DNA of 64,000 nucleotides from Nonomuraea sp. PA05 (GCF_008086045.1 NZ_VSEY01000057.1:1-64000), one strand, 5' to 3'; positions 15,864 to 24,655 are shown, numbered from the stretch's first letter. Made by a program: numbers and translations. Notes: a model not told the origin generated them from the letters alone.

Positions 15864-17270
15864 CTAGAGCAGCGCCTTGGCCGCCAGGCGGATCTCGTCC
15901 AGGAGCACCACCAGGTCCTGCTCGGTCGTGTCCGGGTGCAGGATGCAGGTGCGCAGCGCGTCCCGCCCGCCGAGCCTGGTACCGGTGAGGAACGCGTTGC
16001 CGCGCGCCTGCACCGCTACCGGGATGGCCCGGTTCAGCTCGTCCAGCCCGTCGGCCCGAGGGGTGTGCCGGAAGGCGGTGATGGAGGTGGTGACCGGGGC
16101 GAGCAGCTCGAAGTCGGGGGCCGCCTCGATCATCGCGCCGAGCGTGCGCGCCATCCCCGTCGTGTGGTCCACCAGGCGCTTGACGCCCGACCGGCCCAGG
16201 TGCGACAGCGTCGCCCAGGTCTTCAGCGCGCGGAACGGCCGGGTCTGCTCGGGCCCGTACTCGGCGAACCAGCCCAGGTCGCCCGCGTTCTCGTCCACCA
16301 GGTACGACGGCACCAGGCTGAAGGCGGCCCGCGCGGCGGACGGGTCGCGCAGCAGCGCGCAGCCGCAGCCCACCGGCACGCCGAGCCACTTGTGCGGGTC
16401 GAGGGCCAGCGAGTCGGCCCGCTCCAGCCCCGCGTAGTGCGGCGCCGCCCCGTCGGCCAGCACGCCGAGCGCGCCGTAGGCGCCGTCCACGTGGAACCAC
16501 AGCCCGTAGGACGCCGCCACGTCGGCGATCTCGTCCAGCGGGTCGACCGCGCCGGAGTTCACGGTGCCCGCGCTGCCCGCCACGCAGAACGGCCGCAGCC
16601 CCGCGTCCAGGTCCTCGGCGATCATCGCGCGCAGCGCCCGCACGTCCATCCGGTACGCCGCGTCCACCGGCACGGTCCGGACGTTGCGCGCGCCGAGGCC
16701 GAGGAGCTGGGCCGCCTTGTGCAGGCAGCTGTGCCCCTCCTCGGTGACGTACATGACCATGGGCGGGCGGCCCGACAGGCCCTCCTCGCGGGCGTCCCAG
16801 CCGGCCGCGAGCGCCGCCTGCTGCCGGGCGGTGGCCAGGCAGATCACGGTGGCCATGGACGCGCCGCTGGTCAGCAGCCCGCCGCCGGGCGGATGCGGGA
16901 AGCCGACGAGCCCGGCCAGCCAGCGCACCACCGCCCGCTCCAGGTGCGGGCCCGCGTGGTCGCCGCCCGCGCAGCTCGGGTCGAGCGCCGCGGCCAGCGG
17001 CTCGACCAGCACGCCCGCCGGGTTGGGCGGGGAGTTCACCCAGCCGAAGAAGCGCGGGTGGCCGTTGCCCATCGGGTACGGCAGCACGTGCTCGCGCGCG
17101 TCCTCCAGCAGCTCGTCGAGCGCGCGGCCGGTCTCGGGCAGCTCCTGGCCGGTGAGCCAGGCCCGCTCGCCGTCCGGCACCGGCTGCCACACCGGCCGCT
17201 CCGCGACGCCTTCGAGATGGTCGGCCATGATCTGGGCGGCCTTGAGGCCGGCGCGGCGAAGCTCATGCAT
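15864..17270 (-). CDS. PLP-dependent group II decarboxylase (aromatic-L-amino-acid decarboxylase-like)
   Basis: 468 residues, the normal length for the DDC/TDC family. The PLP lysine is Lys294 in LALDPHKWLGVP. The ring-stacking His is His180 in TEEGHSCLHKAA, and the PLP nitrogen partner is Asp262 in FHVDGAYGA. The substrate loop GWVNSPPNPAGVLVE near residue 80 matches aromatic-amino-acid and related decarboxylases. The ATG at 17270 overlaps the 3' end of the XRE-cupin gene by 8 bases, so it is coupled to its own regulator. It probably makes an amine from tryptophan, phenylalanine, tyrosine or another amino acid. It may or may not supply the cluster upstream. Confidence 0.87.
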   Translation of the reverse strand: MHELRRAGLKAAQIMADHLEGVAERPVWQPVPDGERAWLTGQELPETGRALDELLEDAREHVLPYPMGNGHPRFFGWVNSPPNPAGVLVEPLAAALDPSCAGGDHAGPHLERAVVRWLAGLVGFPHPPGGGLLTSGASMATVICLATARQQAALAAGWDAREEGLSGRPPMVMYVTEEGHSCLHKAAQLLGLGARNVRTVPVDAAYRMDVRALRAMIAEDLDAGLRPFCVAGSAGTVNSGAVDPLDEIADVAASYGLWFHVDGAYGALGVLADGAAPHYAGLERADSLALDPHKWLGVPVGCGCALLRDPSAARAAFSLVPSYLVDENAGDLGWFAEYGPEQTRPFRALKTWATLSHLGRSGVKRLVDHTTGMARTLGAMIEAAPDFELLAPVTTSITAFRHTPRADGLDELNRAIPVAVQARGNAFLTGTRLGGRDALRTCILHPDTTEQDLVVLLDEIRLAAKALL

Positions 17271-17883
17271 CGGGGGATTCCCTCCGTCGTTCGTGGTGCC
17301 CGACTCCGCCCACCTCCATGGCGAGGTAGAAGACGCAGTCGGTGGTGCCGTGGTTGGCGTAGGCGTGGCGGCAGTCGCCCGGGTAGTAGACCGAGTCGCC
17401 GGCCGCCAGCTCGTACGGCCTGCCGTTGATCGTCAGCCGCAGGCTGCCGTGCTCGACGGCGAGGTACTCGCGGGAGCCCGGCGCGTGCGGCACGAACTCG
17501 CCCGCGTCCACGCCGGGGCCGATGGTCGTGCGCATGAACTCGAACTCCACCTCGCCCAGCACCGGCGACAGCACCCGCCGCTCCCAGCCGGACGGGTCGC
17601 GCAGGACCCGCTGCTCGGCGTGGCGCAGCACCCGCATCGCGCCGTGCGCGGGCTCGTCGAGCAGCCGCGAGATGGACGTGCCCAGCGCCGTGGCCAGCCG
17701 GTCGAGCACCAGCACGGTCGGCGTCTTCGTGCCCCGCTCGACCTCGGAGACCATGCTCCTGCTGATGCCGCTGAGCTCCGCCAGCCGCTCGATCGACAGC
17801 CCGCGCGCCTGCCGCTCGCCGCGGATGCGCTGCCCCAGCTCGGCCATGGACAGGCCGCTGGACAGGACCCCTTCGCCTTCCAT
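17263..17883 (-). CDS. XRE-family regulator with C-terminal cupin sensor
   Basis: 206 residues. The HTH_3 domain is at about 16-70 (LGQRIRGERQARGLSIERLA, then GISRSMVSEVERG), and the cupin_2 domain at about 130-195 with GSLRLTINGRPYELAAGDSVYYPGD. This is the layout of PuuR-like and SutR-like regulators that sense small molecules in the cupin. The ATG at 17883 sits only about 7 bases from a TATAGT hexamer, so the mRNA could be leaderless. A start at the in-frame ATG 17847 is possible. It probably controls itself and the coupled decarboxylase through the inverted repeat just upstream. Confidence 0.88.
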   Translation of the reverse strand: MEGEGVLSSGLSMAELGQRIRGERQARGLSIERLAELSGISRSMVSEVERGTKTPTVLVLDRLATALGTSISRLLDEPAHGAMRVLRHAEQRVLRDPSGWERRVLSPVLGEVEFEFMRTTIGPGVDAGEFVPHAPGSREYLAVEHGSLRLTINGRPYELAAGDSVYYPGDCRHAYANHGTTDCVFYLAMEVGGVGHHERRRESPDA

Positions 17884-17887
17884 TCCT

Positions 17888-17919
17888 CCACTATAGCGGT
17901 GGTTTATCCGCTTTAGTGG
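17888..17919 (-). promoter_or_regulatory. Inverted-repeat operator over a -10 box for xre-decarboxylase
   Basis: CCACTATAGCGG (17888-17899) and CCGCTTTAGTGG (17908-17919) form a 12-bp inverted repeat with one mismatch and an 8-base spacer. Read leftward, the inner arm contains TATAGT (17895-17890), a good -10 placed 6-7 bases before the ATG at 17883. The operator would block the promoter and start codon together. Confidence 0.6.
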
Positions 17920-17922
17920 TCA

Positions 17923-18825
17923 TCAGGCCATGCCTGTGAGGAGGACACCCGTCTTCCCGGTGACGCCGTCTCCGCCGATCGCGGCGAGGTGAGCGGCGTA
18001 GCCGGCGGCGGCGCCCGGCTCCACCGTGATCCCGTAGGAGGCCAGGTGTTTCGTGGCCAGTTCGATCTCCGGCTCGGAGACCAGGACGACGTCGGCGAGA
18101 ACCGACCTGGCGACGTCCAGGATGATGGCGTCAGCCTCGGGTTCCCCGGCCAGGCAGTCCGCCATGGTGGGGGAGGCTTCGGCCGTACTCCGGCCGAAGT
18201 GAAAGAAATCATGGATGGGCCGCGAATTCGCGGCCTGCACCCCGATGATTCTCGGCTTCCCGGCCTCAGGAAGGGCCGCGTAGGCGGTGCCGACGGCCGC
18301 GGCCAGACCGCCTCCGCCGACCGGCACGAAAAGCGTGTCCAGGTCCGGATGCTGGTCATGAAGTTCGAGCACGATGCTGCCCAGGCCGTGCAGGAAATCC
18401 CAGTCGGCGCCCGACGAGCAGTACGACATCCGGTGCTCGTCGGCGAATTCACGGGCCATCACGCCCGCCGCGAGAAAGGAGCGTCCCGCCACATGCACGG
18501 TGGCGCCCAGCCGCCGCAGGTCGTCCAGCTTGCCGGCGTCGCAGTCCTCCAGCACGAAGACGTGCACCGGCACGGAGAACCACCTCCCGATGGCGCACAG
18601 GGCGCGGCCCGTGTTCCCGGTGGAGACGGTGACCAGCGCCCGCTCGCGCCGCTCCCGCGCGGCGGTCAGGTAGGTGTTCACGGCGCCACGGATCTTGAAC
18701 GATCCGCTCACCTGAAGGTCCTCCCGCTTGACCAGGACGTCTTTTCCGAGCGGGTGGAACGGCGTCCGGACGGTGTGCGTGCCGATTCTCCTGGTGGCGG
18801 CGCGAATCTCGAAGGCGTGGTTCAC
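17923..18825 (-). CDS. PLP-dependent threonine/serine dehydratase-like enzyme
   Basis: About 300 residues from a GTG at 18825 that follows GAGGGAG at good spacing; an ATG at 18879 has no ribosome site. It is a fold-type II PLP enzyme: the lysine lies in the SGSFKIRGAVN motif, the substrate loop is STGNTGRAL, and the phosphate-binding glycines are VPVGGGGLAAA. It lacks the C-terminal regulatory ACT domain of IlvA. Relatives include catabolic threonine dehydratase, serine racemase, EutB and diaminopropionate-type synthases. It stands divergent from the ATP-grasp gene series with a 157-base shared region and may supply an unusual amino acid to it. Confidence 0.82.
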   Translation of the reverse strand: MNHAFEIRAATRRIGTHTVRTPFHPLGKDVLVKREDLQVSGSFKIRGAVNTYLTAARERRERALVTVSTGNTGRALCAIGRWFSVPVHVFVLEDCDAGKLDDLRRLGATVHVAGRSFLAAGVMAREFADEHRMSYCSSGADWDFLHGLGSIVLELHDQHPDLDTLFVPVGGGGLAAAVGTAYAALPEAGKPRIIGVQAANSRPIHDFFHFGRSTAEASPTMADCLAGEPEADAIILDVARSVLADVVLVSEPEIELATKHLASYGITVEPGAAAGYAAHLAAIGGDGVTGKTGVLLTGMA

Positions 18826-18982
18826 GGTGACTCCCTCGCTGGCGCTTTGCTCGACCTGGGGAGGATGAGAGGCCGTCATGACGCCTGGCTGACGGCTGAC
18901 TGACCCCGCGTGAAAGCCGTGTCAGACAGAAGTCAGGCCCTGCGGTCACGCTGGCCATTCCCCGAGCGAGACGGGAGTCGCG
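18826..18982. other. Divergent promoter region of the ATP-grasp cluster
   Basis: 157 bases between the PLP-enzyme GTG and the methyltransferase ATG. It holds the alternative start (18879) for the PLP enzyme, and the ribosome site GAGCGAGACGGGAG for the methyltransferase. A small inverted run GCCTGGCTGACGGCTGACTGAC is near 18890. I see no confident -35/-10 pair. Confidence 0.3.
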
Positions 18983-19717
18983 ATGGTCGACTGGGACGGC
19001 TTCGACAGCCACACGTACGTGAACCAGAACTACGGGCGGCGGATCCTGCAGGAAGACCTGCAGATCATGCGATTCGTGATGGACGAATTGCGCGACCTCG
19101 CGGTCATTCCGGAAAGCCTCCGGCTGGCCGCCGACATCGGGGCGGGCCCGAACCTGTATCCCGCTCTTCTGCTGGCCCCCTACCTGCACGGGAAAGGCAC
19201 CCTGGAGTTCGTCGAGCACTCCGCAGCGAACCTCGCCTACCTGCGTGACGCGCTGGAGCGCGGGGACGGCGCGACCTTGGCCGTGTGGGCGAAGTTCGAG
19301 CGCCTCATGCGGGAATCCGGCCACCGTACGAGCCTGCGCAGGGTGCGCGACGCCGCCGTCGTCAAGGCGGGCAGCATCTTCGACCTGCCGGTCAGCCACT
19401 ACGACGCGGTCATGTGCTTCTTCGTCGCGGAGTCGATCACCACGGATCCCGCGGTGTTCACCACCGCCCTGGACTCACTCCTGCGCTCGCTGAAGCCGGG
19501 CGGGCTGTTCGTCACCGCCCACATGGTCGGCTCGACGGGCTACCAGGCGAGCCCGGAGGCTCCCGAATATCCCGCGTGCTCCATGTCGATGGCGGACATC
19601 GAGAAGAGCTACATCCCGTACGGGCCCTTCCGCTCGACCCTCACGCGGCACACCCCTGAACAGGCTCTCCGGTCCGGCTACGACGGCATGGCCGCACTGG
19701 TCGGCCGACGCGACTGA
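18983..19717 (+). CDS. SAM-dependent methyltransferase, first gene of the ATP-grasp cluster
   Basis: 244 residues. It begins with MVDWDGFDSHTYVNQNY, followed by a helical lid. The SAM motif is AADIGAGPNLYPALLLAPYL, and the acidic residue of strand 2 is in TLEFVEHSAAN. Later DAVMCFFVAESITTD and SLKPGGLFVTAHM are typical post-motifs. The opening W-D-x-F-D-S and Y-x-x-x-N-Y pattern resembles the actinomycete SCO2525-type group and NNMT-like enzymes, from memory. The substrate is unknown. The next gene starts 11 bases after its stop. It probably N- or O-methylates the cluster product or a building block. Confidence 0.72.
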   Translation: MVDWDGFDSHTYVNQNYGRRILQEDLQIMRFVMDELRDLAVIPESLRLAADIGAGPNLYPALLLAPYLHGKGTLEFVEHSAANLAYLRDALERGDGATLAVWAKFERLMRESGHRTSLRRVRDAAVVKAGSIFDLPVSHYDAVMCFFVAESITTDPAVFTTALDSLLRSLKPGGLFVTAHMVGSTGYQASPEAPEYPACSMSMADIEKSYIPYGPFRSTLTRHTPEQALRSGYDGMAALVGRRD

Positions 19718-19728
19718 AAGGCAACCTC

Positions 19729-20808
19729 ATGCGATCCCTGAACCTCGACGACGTCGTACGGCTCGCCCTGGCTGAAAACGTTTCCCCCAGCGGCTACACG
19801 ATGGACTGCTTCGTGACCTCCGAGGTCGCCCACAACGACGCCATCGCCAAATGCCGGCCAGGCACGGGGAAGGACGGCACCGGCGCCTACATCGGCGTGG
19901 GCCCCTGCCAGAACCTGACCTACATCGGCGCCCTGCGGCCCCGCCTGGCCGTCATCTGCGACAGCCGCCTCGACAACCTGATCGAACACCTCATGTTCAA
20001 GCTGCTCATCGAGCGGGCCGGCGACCCGCTGGACTATCTGCTGCTGCTGTTCTCGCGACGGCTGGAGGAGCCGCCCCCGGTTCTCGATGAGCCGGAGGAC
20101 CTCGTCGCCGCCTTCGAACGAGGCACCCCGGACCCCGGGACCTACCGGGACAACGTGGAATGGCTCCGCTCCGAGGCGAAACGGCGATGGGCGTTCGACG
20201 ACGGGCAACTGGACCGCCTCTCCTACCTGTACGGCCAGTTCTTCGCCAGGCAGCTCGCCATCACCGCGGTGAACAAGGAATGCGCCGACGCGCTGGGCAG
20301 CCCGACCCTGCGTGACGTCATTCTCGCCAGGAACTCCTACCGCCGGAACTTCCATTTCCTCACCGACGCCGACCGGTTCGCGTACGTGCGCCGGATGTGC
20401 CTGGAGGACCGCATCATCCCGATGCTCGGGAACTTCTCCTCGGCCCGCAGCATCAAGCTGATCAACGAGCTGCTGGACGGGTTCGGCGAGCGGGCGGACA
20501 CCGTCTACCTGTCCAACATCGAGGACTACGTGGTCAGCCGGTACCTGCTCGACTCCCACGGGATCGCGAGAGAGCCCAACCCGGACGGCCTGCTGGAAGG
20601 CGCGTACGCGGACGGCTACGCCCGGTTCGTCGAGCGCCTCTCCGCCCTGCGCACCGCTCCGGACGCGTTCCTCATCCGGTTCATCTTCCAGGGCGAGCGC
20701 TGGGGCAGGACGGTCGGCGAGGACCTGGAGCCCACCGTCTCCCGGCTGGAGACCTTCCTGGCCGCCTACCGGCGGGGAGCGCGGTCCCTGCTCGACACCT
20801 GCCTGTGA
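19729..20808 (+). CDS. Conserved protein of unknown function in the ATP-grasp cluster
   Basis: 359 residues with no domain I can name securely. It has no signal peptide and no membrane segments. Distinct stretches are GAYIGVGPCQNLTYIGALRP near residue 52, RLAVICDSRLDNLIEHLMFK just after, and ADTVYLSNIEDYVVSRYLL near 262. These recall a little-studied bacterial family with a SAM-methyltransferase-like fold (LIC_10091-type) in which G-V-G-P-x-Q-N and Y-L-S-N-x-E are hallmarks. That recollection is low-confidence. It sits 11 bases after the methyltransferase and 7 bases before the first ATP-grasp gene, so it is surely part of the pathway. Confidence 0.7.
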   Translation: MRSLNLDDVVRLALAENVSPSGYTMDCFVTSEVAHNDAIAKCRPGTGKDGTGAYIGVGPCQNLTYIGALRPRLAVICDSRLDNLIEHLMFKLLIERAGDPLDYLLLLFSRRLEEPPPVLDEPEDLVAAFERGTPDPGTYRDNVEWLRSEAKRRWAFDDGQLDRLSYLYGQFFARQLAITAVNKECADALGSPTLRDVILARNSYRRNFHFLTDADRFAYVRRMCLEDRIIPMLGNFSSARSIKLINELLDGFGERADTVYLSNIEDYVVSRYLLDSHGIAREPNPDGLLEGAYADGYARFVERLSALRTAPDAFLIRFIFQGERWGRTVGEDLEPTVSRLETFLAAYRRGARSLLDTCL

Positions 20809-20815
20809 GACGCGC

Positions 20816-22072
20816 ATGTCGGAGCATGTATGCATCGTGGAGCCGCTGAGCTCGGGAGCCGGGCTGCCCGCCGCGGCCAAGGCGCTGGGCGCCCACGTCA
20901 GCGTGATGGCGCTGGACGCGGGCCCGGTCCGGCTGGAGGACTCCTGCCGGCCATGGATCGACACGCTGATCCGGATCAACGTCAGCGACACGGACGCGGT
21001 CCTGCGCGCGGCGGAGCGGCTGCACGACACCCACCCGATCACCGCGGTGATCCCCGGATTCGAATACTTCGTCCCGCTCGCGCACCGCCTCGCGGCCCGG
21101 TTCGGCCTCGCCTGCAACGACCTGCGCCACATCGACGCCCTCCGGCTCAAGGACCGCATGGCGGAACGGGCACGCCAGTGCGGGCTGCGCATTCCCCGCA
21201 CCCACAAGGTCGCCACCGAGCGGCAGGCTCTGAAGGCGGCCGGCGACGTCGGCTATCCGGCCGTGGTGAAGGCCCCCGACACGGCGGCGAGCTGCGACGT
21301 CTACAAGGTCCGCTCCCCGGAGGAACTGCTGGAGTGCTGCGCGCGCATCTGGCGCCGGCCGCCCGAGGCGGACTGGGAGTACCCGGTGGCCGCCTTCGCC
21401 CTCGTCCAGGAGATGATCACCGGACCTGAGATCAGCGTCGAGACCGTCGCCTTCGGCTCCGGCCCCGCGCTGGTCAACGTCACCGACAAGCTGGTGACCG
21501 ACGGCCCCCACTTCGTCGAGCTGGGCCACACCGTGCCGTCCGCCCTGCGGGGGCCCGAGCTGGCCCGCGTCCACCGCTTCGCCCAGCGCGTCCACGAGGC
21601 GTACGGGATCCGCGTCGGCGCGGCCCACATCGAGCTGCGGCTGCGGGACGGCGACCCGGTGCTGATCGAGGTCGGCGCCCGGCTCGCCGGCGATCGCATC
21701 ATCGACCTCGTCGAGCTGGCCACCGGCGTGGACATGACCAGGGAGACCGTCCGCGCCTTCCTGGGGGCGCGCGCTCCCGAACGGGAGCCGGCCCACGCGG
21801 GCGGCGCCTGCGTCCGGTTCATCACCGCGCCCGCCGCAGGACGTTTCCGGCTGGACGGCTCCGCGGCGCTGCGGTCGCCGTCCGTCCACGACCTCGTCCT
21901 CCCGGCGGAAATCGAATCCTCGGGCTTGCTGCGCGACTACCGCGACCGGCACGGACACCTCCTCGTCCGGGCCGGGACGGCGACCGAAGCGGCCCAGCAC
22001 GCCGACAAATGCCTCGGCCTCATCACCTTCACCCCCCTGCCGGCCACACCCCACCCCCGGAGCAGCACATGA
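20816..22072 (+). CDS. ATP-grasp ligase 1
   Basis: 418-residue carboxylate-amine ligase-like protein. The pre-ATP-grasp Rossmann half covers about 1-110 (HPITAVIPGFEYF). The ATP-grasp lobe begins after LRLKDRMAERARQCG, with the ATP lysine in YPAVVKAPDT. The lid and metal-binding region shows VQEMITGPEISVETVAF, AAHIELRL and LIEVGARLAGDRI, keeping the Glu and Arg used for Mg and phosphate. This is the architecture of BacD/LAL, carnosine-synthase-like and similar amino-acid ligases. Its stop overlaps the second ATP-grasp start by ATGA. It probably joins an acid to an amine in product assembly. Confidence 0.85.
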   Translation: MSEHVCIVEPLSSGAGLPAAAKALGAHVSVMALDAGPVRLEDSCRPWIDTLIRINVSDTDAVLRAAERLHDTHPITAVIPGFEYFVPLAHRLAARFGLACNDLRHIDALRLKDRMAERARQCGLRIPRTHKVATERQALKAAGDVGYPAVVKAPDTAASCDVYKVRSPEELLECCARIWRRPPEADWEYPVAAFALVQEMITGPEISVETVAFGSGPALVNVTDKLVTDGPHFVELGHTVPSALRGPELARVHRFAQRVHEAYGIRVGAAHIELRLRDGDPVLIEVGARLAGDRIIDLVELATGVDMTRETVRAFLGARAPEREPAHAGGACVRFITAPAAGRFRLDGSAALRSPSVHDLVLPAEIESSGLLRDYRDRHGHLLVRAGTATEAAQHADKCLGLITFTPLPATPHPRSST

Positions 22073-23385
22073 CCGCCAAGACCCCGGCCATGCTCGTCAT
22101 CGGGCTGAGCCTGTCGACGGGCCTGCCCACCTTCGTCGAGGCCTGCCACCGGCAAGGCGTCGCCGTGGTGGTGATCTGCGAGCCGTTCCAGCGGGACACG
22201 CCCGCCGCCAGGCAGCTCACCGAGCTGTACGAGCGCCGCCTCGCCCTGGCCGACGTGCCCGTCGAGGTGGCCGTCCTCGACTCGGTCCGGGTGCTGAGCG
22301 CCGTCCAGCGCCTGGCGAACAACCTGGAACTGAAAGGCGTGTACGCCGACAGCGAGAAGCACGTGGAAGTGGCGGCGCGCGTGGCCACCATCTACGACCT
22401 GCCCGGCCCCGGCCTGCGCGCGGCCACCATCTCGCGCAACAAGGTGATGCAGCGGCTGCTCTGCGCCGCGCACGGGGTGGCCGTGCCGCCCTTCACCGTC
22501 GCCACCACGGCGGACGAGGCCTACGCGTTCCTGGCCGAGCACGCGCCCGTGGTCGCCAAGCCCTGCTCCAGCTCGGGCAGCGACGGCGTGCGCCGGCTCG
22601 ACTGCGCCGCCGACCTGAAGGACTACCTGGCCGAGGCGCGCAACGCCCCCTTCCTGCTGGAGCGGTATCTGGCCGGGCGGGAGATCAGCGTCGAGTGCCT
22701 CGTGCTCGACGGCCTGCCGATGCTGACGAACTTCACCGGCAAGGGCAAGGGCGCGGAGCCGTACTTCGTGGAGACCGTACAGGTCGTGCCCGCGGAGCTG
22801 GCCGCCGGGCAGCAAACCGCCTTCGCCGGGCTGGCCATGCGGATCATCGAGCTGACCGGGATGGAGACGGGCATCCTGCACCTGGAGGCGATCGACTGCG
22901 GGACCGTGTACCCGGTCGAGTGGGCGGTTCGCGAGCCCGGCCACGCCGTCATGGACCTGATCAACTGGCGCTACGGCGGGCAGGCCACCCCCTTCCTGGT
23001 CGGCATGCACCTGCGCCACGACCTGCCGCAGGTGCCCGCTCCCGCCGCCGAGCGCATCGCCCTGACCGTCTTCATCGACCTGCCCCCGGGCACGATCGTC
23101 CGCGTGCGCCAGGACCGCGACCCCAACACCATCCCCGGCGTCGTCGACTTCGACTTCTACGGATCCCCCGGGGACGCCACCGGCTACGCCCACGACAACT
23201 GGAGCACCTTCGGCGCCTACAGCGTGTGGGCCGAGAACAGGACGGACCTCGTTCGCGTCCTGGACGACCTCGACGCCGCGTTCGGCGTGCTGCTGCGCGC
23301 GGCCGACGGCGGGGAGACCTGGTGCTGCGTGTCGTCGCAGGCCCGCGCCGAGATCTTCGGCCACGACGCGTCCCCCACGCCATGA
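22069..23385 (+). CDS. ATP-grasp ligase 2
   Basis: 438-residue ATP-grasp protein, clearly distinct from the preceding one. The pre-domain covers residues 1-120, then SRNKVMQRLLCAAHGVAVP. The ATP lysine lies in APVVAKPCSSSGSDGVR, and the second strand is FLLERYLAGREISVECLVL. The third signature is altered: ILHLEAIDCG and YPVEWAVREPGHAVMDLIN replace the usual E-x-N-x-R-x-x-G. An acidic residue is kept, but the standard Asn is not obvious. The C-terminal 90 residues include DFDFYGSPGDATGYAH. The gene overlaps both neighbours by 4 bases (ATGA). Confidence 0.82.
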   Translation: MTAKTPAMLVIGLSLSTGLPTFVEACHRQGVAVVVICEPFQRDTPAARQLTELYERRLALADVPVEVAVLDSVRVLSAVQRLANNLELKGVYADSEKHVEVAARVATIYDLPGPGLRAATISRNKVMQRLLCAAHGVAVPPFTVATTADEAYAFLAEHAPVVAKPCSSSGSDGVRRLDCAADLKDYLAEARNAPFLLERYLAGREISVECLVLDGLPMLTNFTGKGKGAEPYFVETVQVVPAELAAGQQTAFAGLAMRIIELTGMETGILHLEAIDCGTVYPVEWAVREPGHAVMDLINWRYGGQATPFLVGMHLRHDLPQVPAPAAERIALTVFIDLPPGTIVRVRQDRDPNTIPGVVDFDFYGSPGDATGYAHDNWSTFGAYSVWAENRTDLVRVLDDLDAAFGVLLRAADGGETWCCVSSQARAEIFGHDASPTP

Positions 23386-24608
23386 GAGGCCTGCCCCGGC
23401 AGGTATGGGTGCTCCTGTCGCTGACGCTGATCACGGTCGCGGCCGACTTCATGGTCATCCCCTACTTCGCCGTCTACTTCTCCCAGGTCCTGGGCCTCGG
23501 CATCGGGTTCGCGGCGGCCGTGCTGACGGCCTTCACCCTGGTGTCCAAGGGGGCGCAGGTCCTCGGCGGCCACCTCACCGACCGGCTGGCCCCCGACCGG
23601 CTGCTGACGGCGGGGTTCTGCCTGATGGTGACGGGCTTCTCGACGCTGTCGATCGCCCGGTCCGCGCCCGTCGCCACCGCCGGCATCCTCCTGCTGGGGC
23701 TGGGCGACGGCTGCCTGGTGATCGCGATGAGATACAAGCTGATCAGCGGTTGCGAGGCCGGGCTGCGGGCCCGCGTGTTCTCGCTGACCTCGGTGTGCTT
23801 CAACCTCGGGTCCATGGTGGGCCCGCTCGCCGGGGTCGCGGTGTTCGCCTTCTCGCCCTCGCTGACCTTCGCCTGCGCGGCCGGGATCTACGTCCTGTCC
23901 TACGCGGCGCTGCGCCTGCTCACCGCGCCCGCCGCGCCCTCGCCGGCCCCCGCCGCCTCCCCGGGCGGGGCCAGGCCGGCGTTGCGGGAGATCCTCACCC
24001 ACCGGCCGCTGCTCCTGGCGGCGCTGCTCATCATCGCCTTCTGGGTGAGCTTCTCGCAGTTCCAGTTCTCGATCCCGCTCGTGGTCACGGCGCTGGACAG
24101 CGTCCACGGCACGACCACCGTCGCCACCCTGTTCGTGCTCAACGGCGCCCTGATCGTCGCCTTCAGCCTGCCGCTGACCCGCGCGCTGGAGAAGCTGCCC
24201 GCCCGGATCCCGATGTTCGGCGGCTTCCTGCTCACCCTGCTGGGCTTCCTTCTGCTCGCCGCCGTCCAAGGGCTCCAGGCCTCGTACGCGTGGATCTACC
24301 TGCCGATCGTCGTCCTGACCGTGGGCGAGATCCTCTTCACCACCTTCGCCAGTACGCACGTCGCCGCCATCGCACCCCCGCACCGGCTGGCCACCTACCT
24401 CGGACTGCTCGGCCTGCTGTCCGGGCTCGGCACGGCCATGGGCAACGCGCTCACCGGAGCGCTCGTCCCGCCCCTGCTGACCGGCGGCCTTCCGTGGCTG
24501 ATGTGGGTGATCATCGCTGTGGTGTCCGCGCTGCCGCTGGCCGCCCTGCCGGGACTGCGAGGCGCGCGGGCGCGTAGTTTGATCCACTCCTCTTCTCACG
24601 GATCATGA
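23382..24608 (+). CDS. MFS transporter, probable exporter of the cluster product
   Basis: 408 residues with about 12 hydrophobic helices. The MFS motif A equivalent between TM2 and TM3 is GGHLTDRLAPDRLL. A cytoplasmic Ala/Pro-rich loop lies near residue 190 (APAAPSPAPAASPGGARP), dividing the two halves. The second half repeats the pattern less well. It starts within the stop of ATP-grasp ligase 2 (ATGA), so export is coupled to synthesis. It is related to drug-efflux and YdeG-like MFS proteins; direction and substrate are inferred. Confidence 0.85.
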   Translation: MRGLPRQVWVLLSLTLITVAADFMVIPYFAVYFSQVLGLGIGFAAAVLTAFTLVSKGAQVLGGHLTDRLAPDRLLTAGFCLMVTGFSTLSIARSAPVATAGILLLGLGDGCLVIAMRYKLISGCEAGLRARVFSLTSVCFNLGSMVGPLAGVAVFAFSPSLTFACAAGIYVLSYAALRLLTAPAAPSPAPAASPGGARPALREILTHRPLLLAALLIIAFWVSFSQFQFSIPLVVTALDSVHGTTTVATLFVLNGALIVAFSLPLTRALEKLPARIPMFGGFLLTLLGFLLLAAVQGLQASYAWIYLPIVVLTVGEILFTTFASTHVAAIAPPHRLATYLGLLGLLSGLGTAMGNALTGALVPPLLTGGLPWLMWVIIAVVSALPLAALPGLRGARARSLIHSSSHGS

Positions 24609-24618
24609 CCTAGATCAT
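24605..24618. promoter_or_regulatory. Near-perfect 14-bp palindrome before the SARP gene
   Basis: ATGACCTAGATCAT matches its own reverse complement at 12 of 14 positions, is centred on CTAG, and overlaps the MFS stop codon (TGA 24606-24608). It lies 38 bases before the preferred SARP start and could be a binding site. No nearby promoter elements are clear. Confidence 0.3.
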
Positions 24619-24655
24619 AATGACGGCGACGATTCCCGTGCGAACGGAGAAGGTC

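Noticed and set aside
15864..17883. Counting the decarboxylase and XRE-cupin genes as certain members of the ATP-grasp cluster
   Set aside because: They run leftward with their own operator and promoter, so they may be an independent amine-metabolism unit. Membership is left open.
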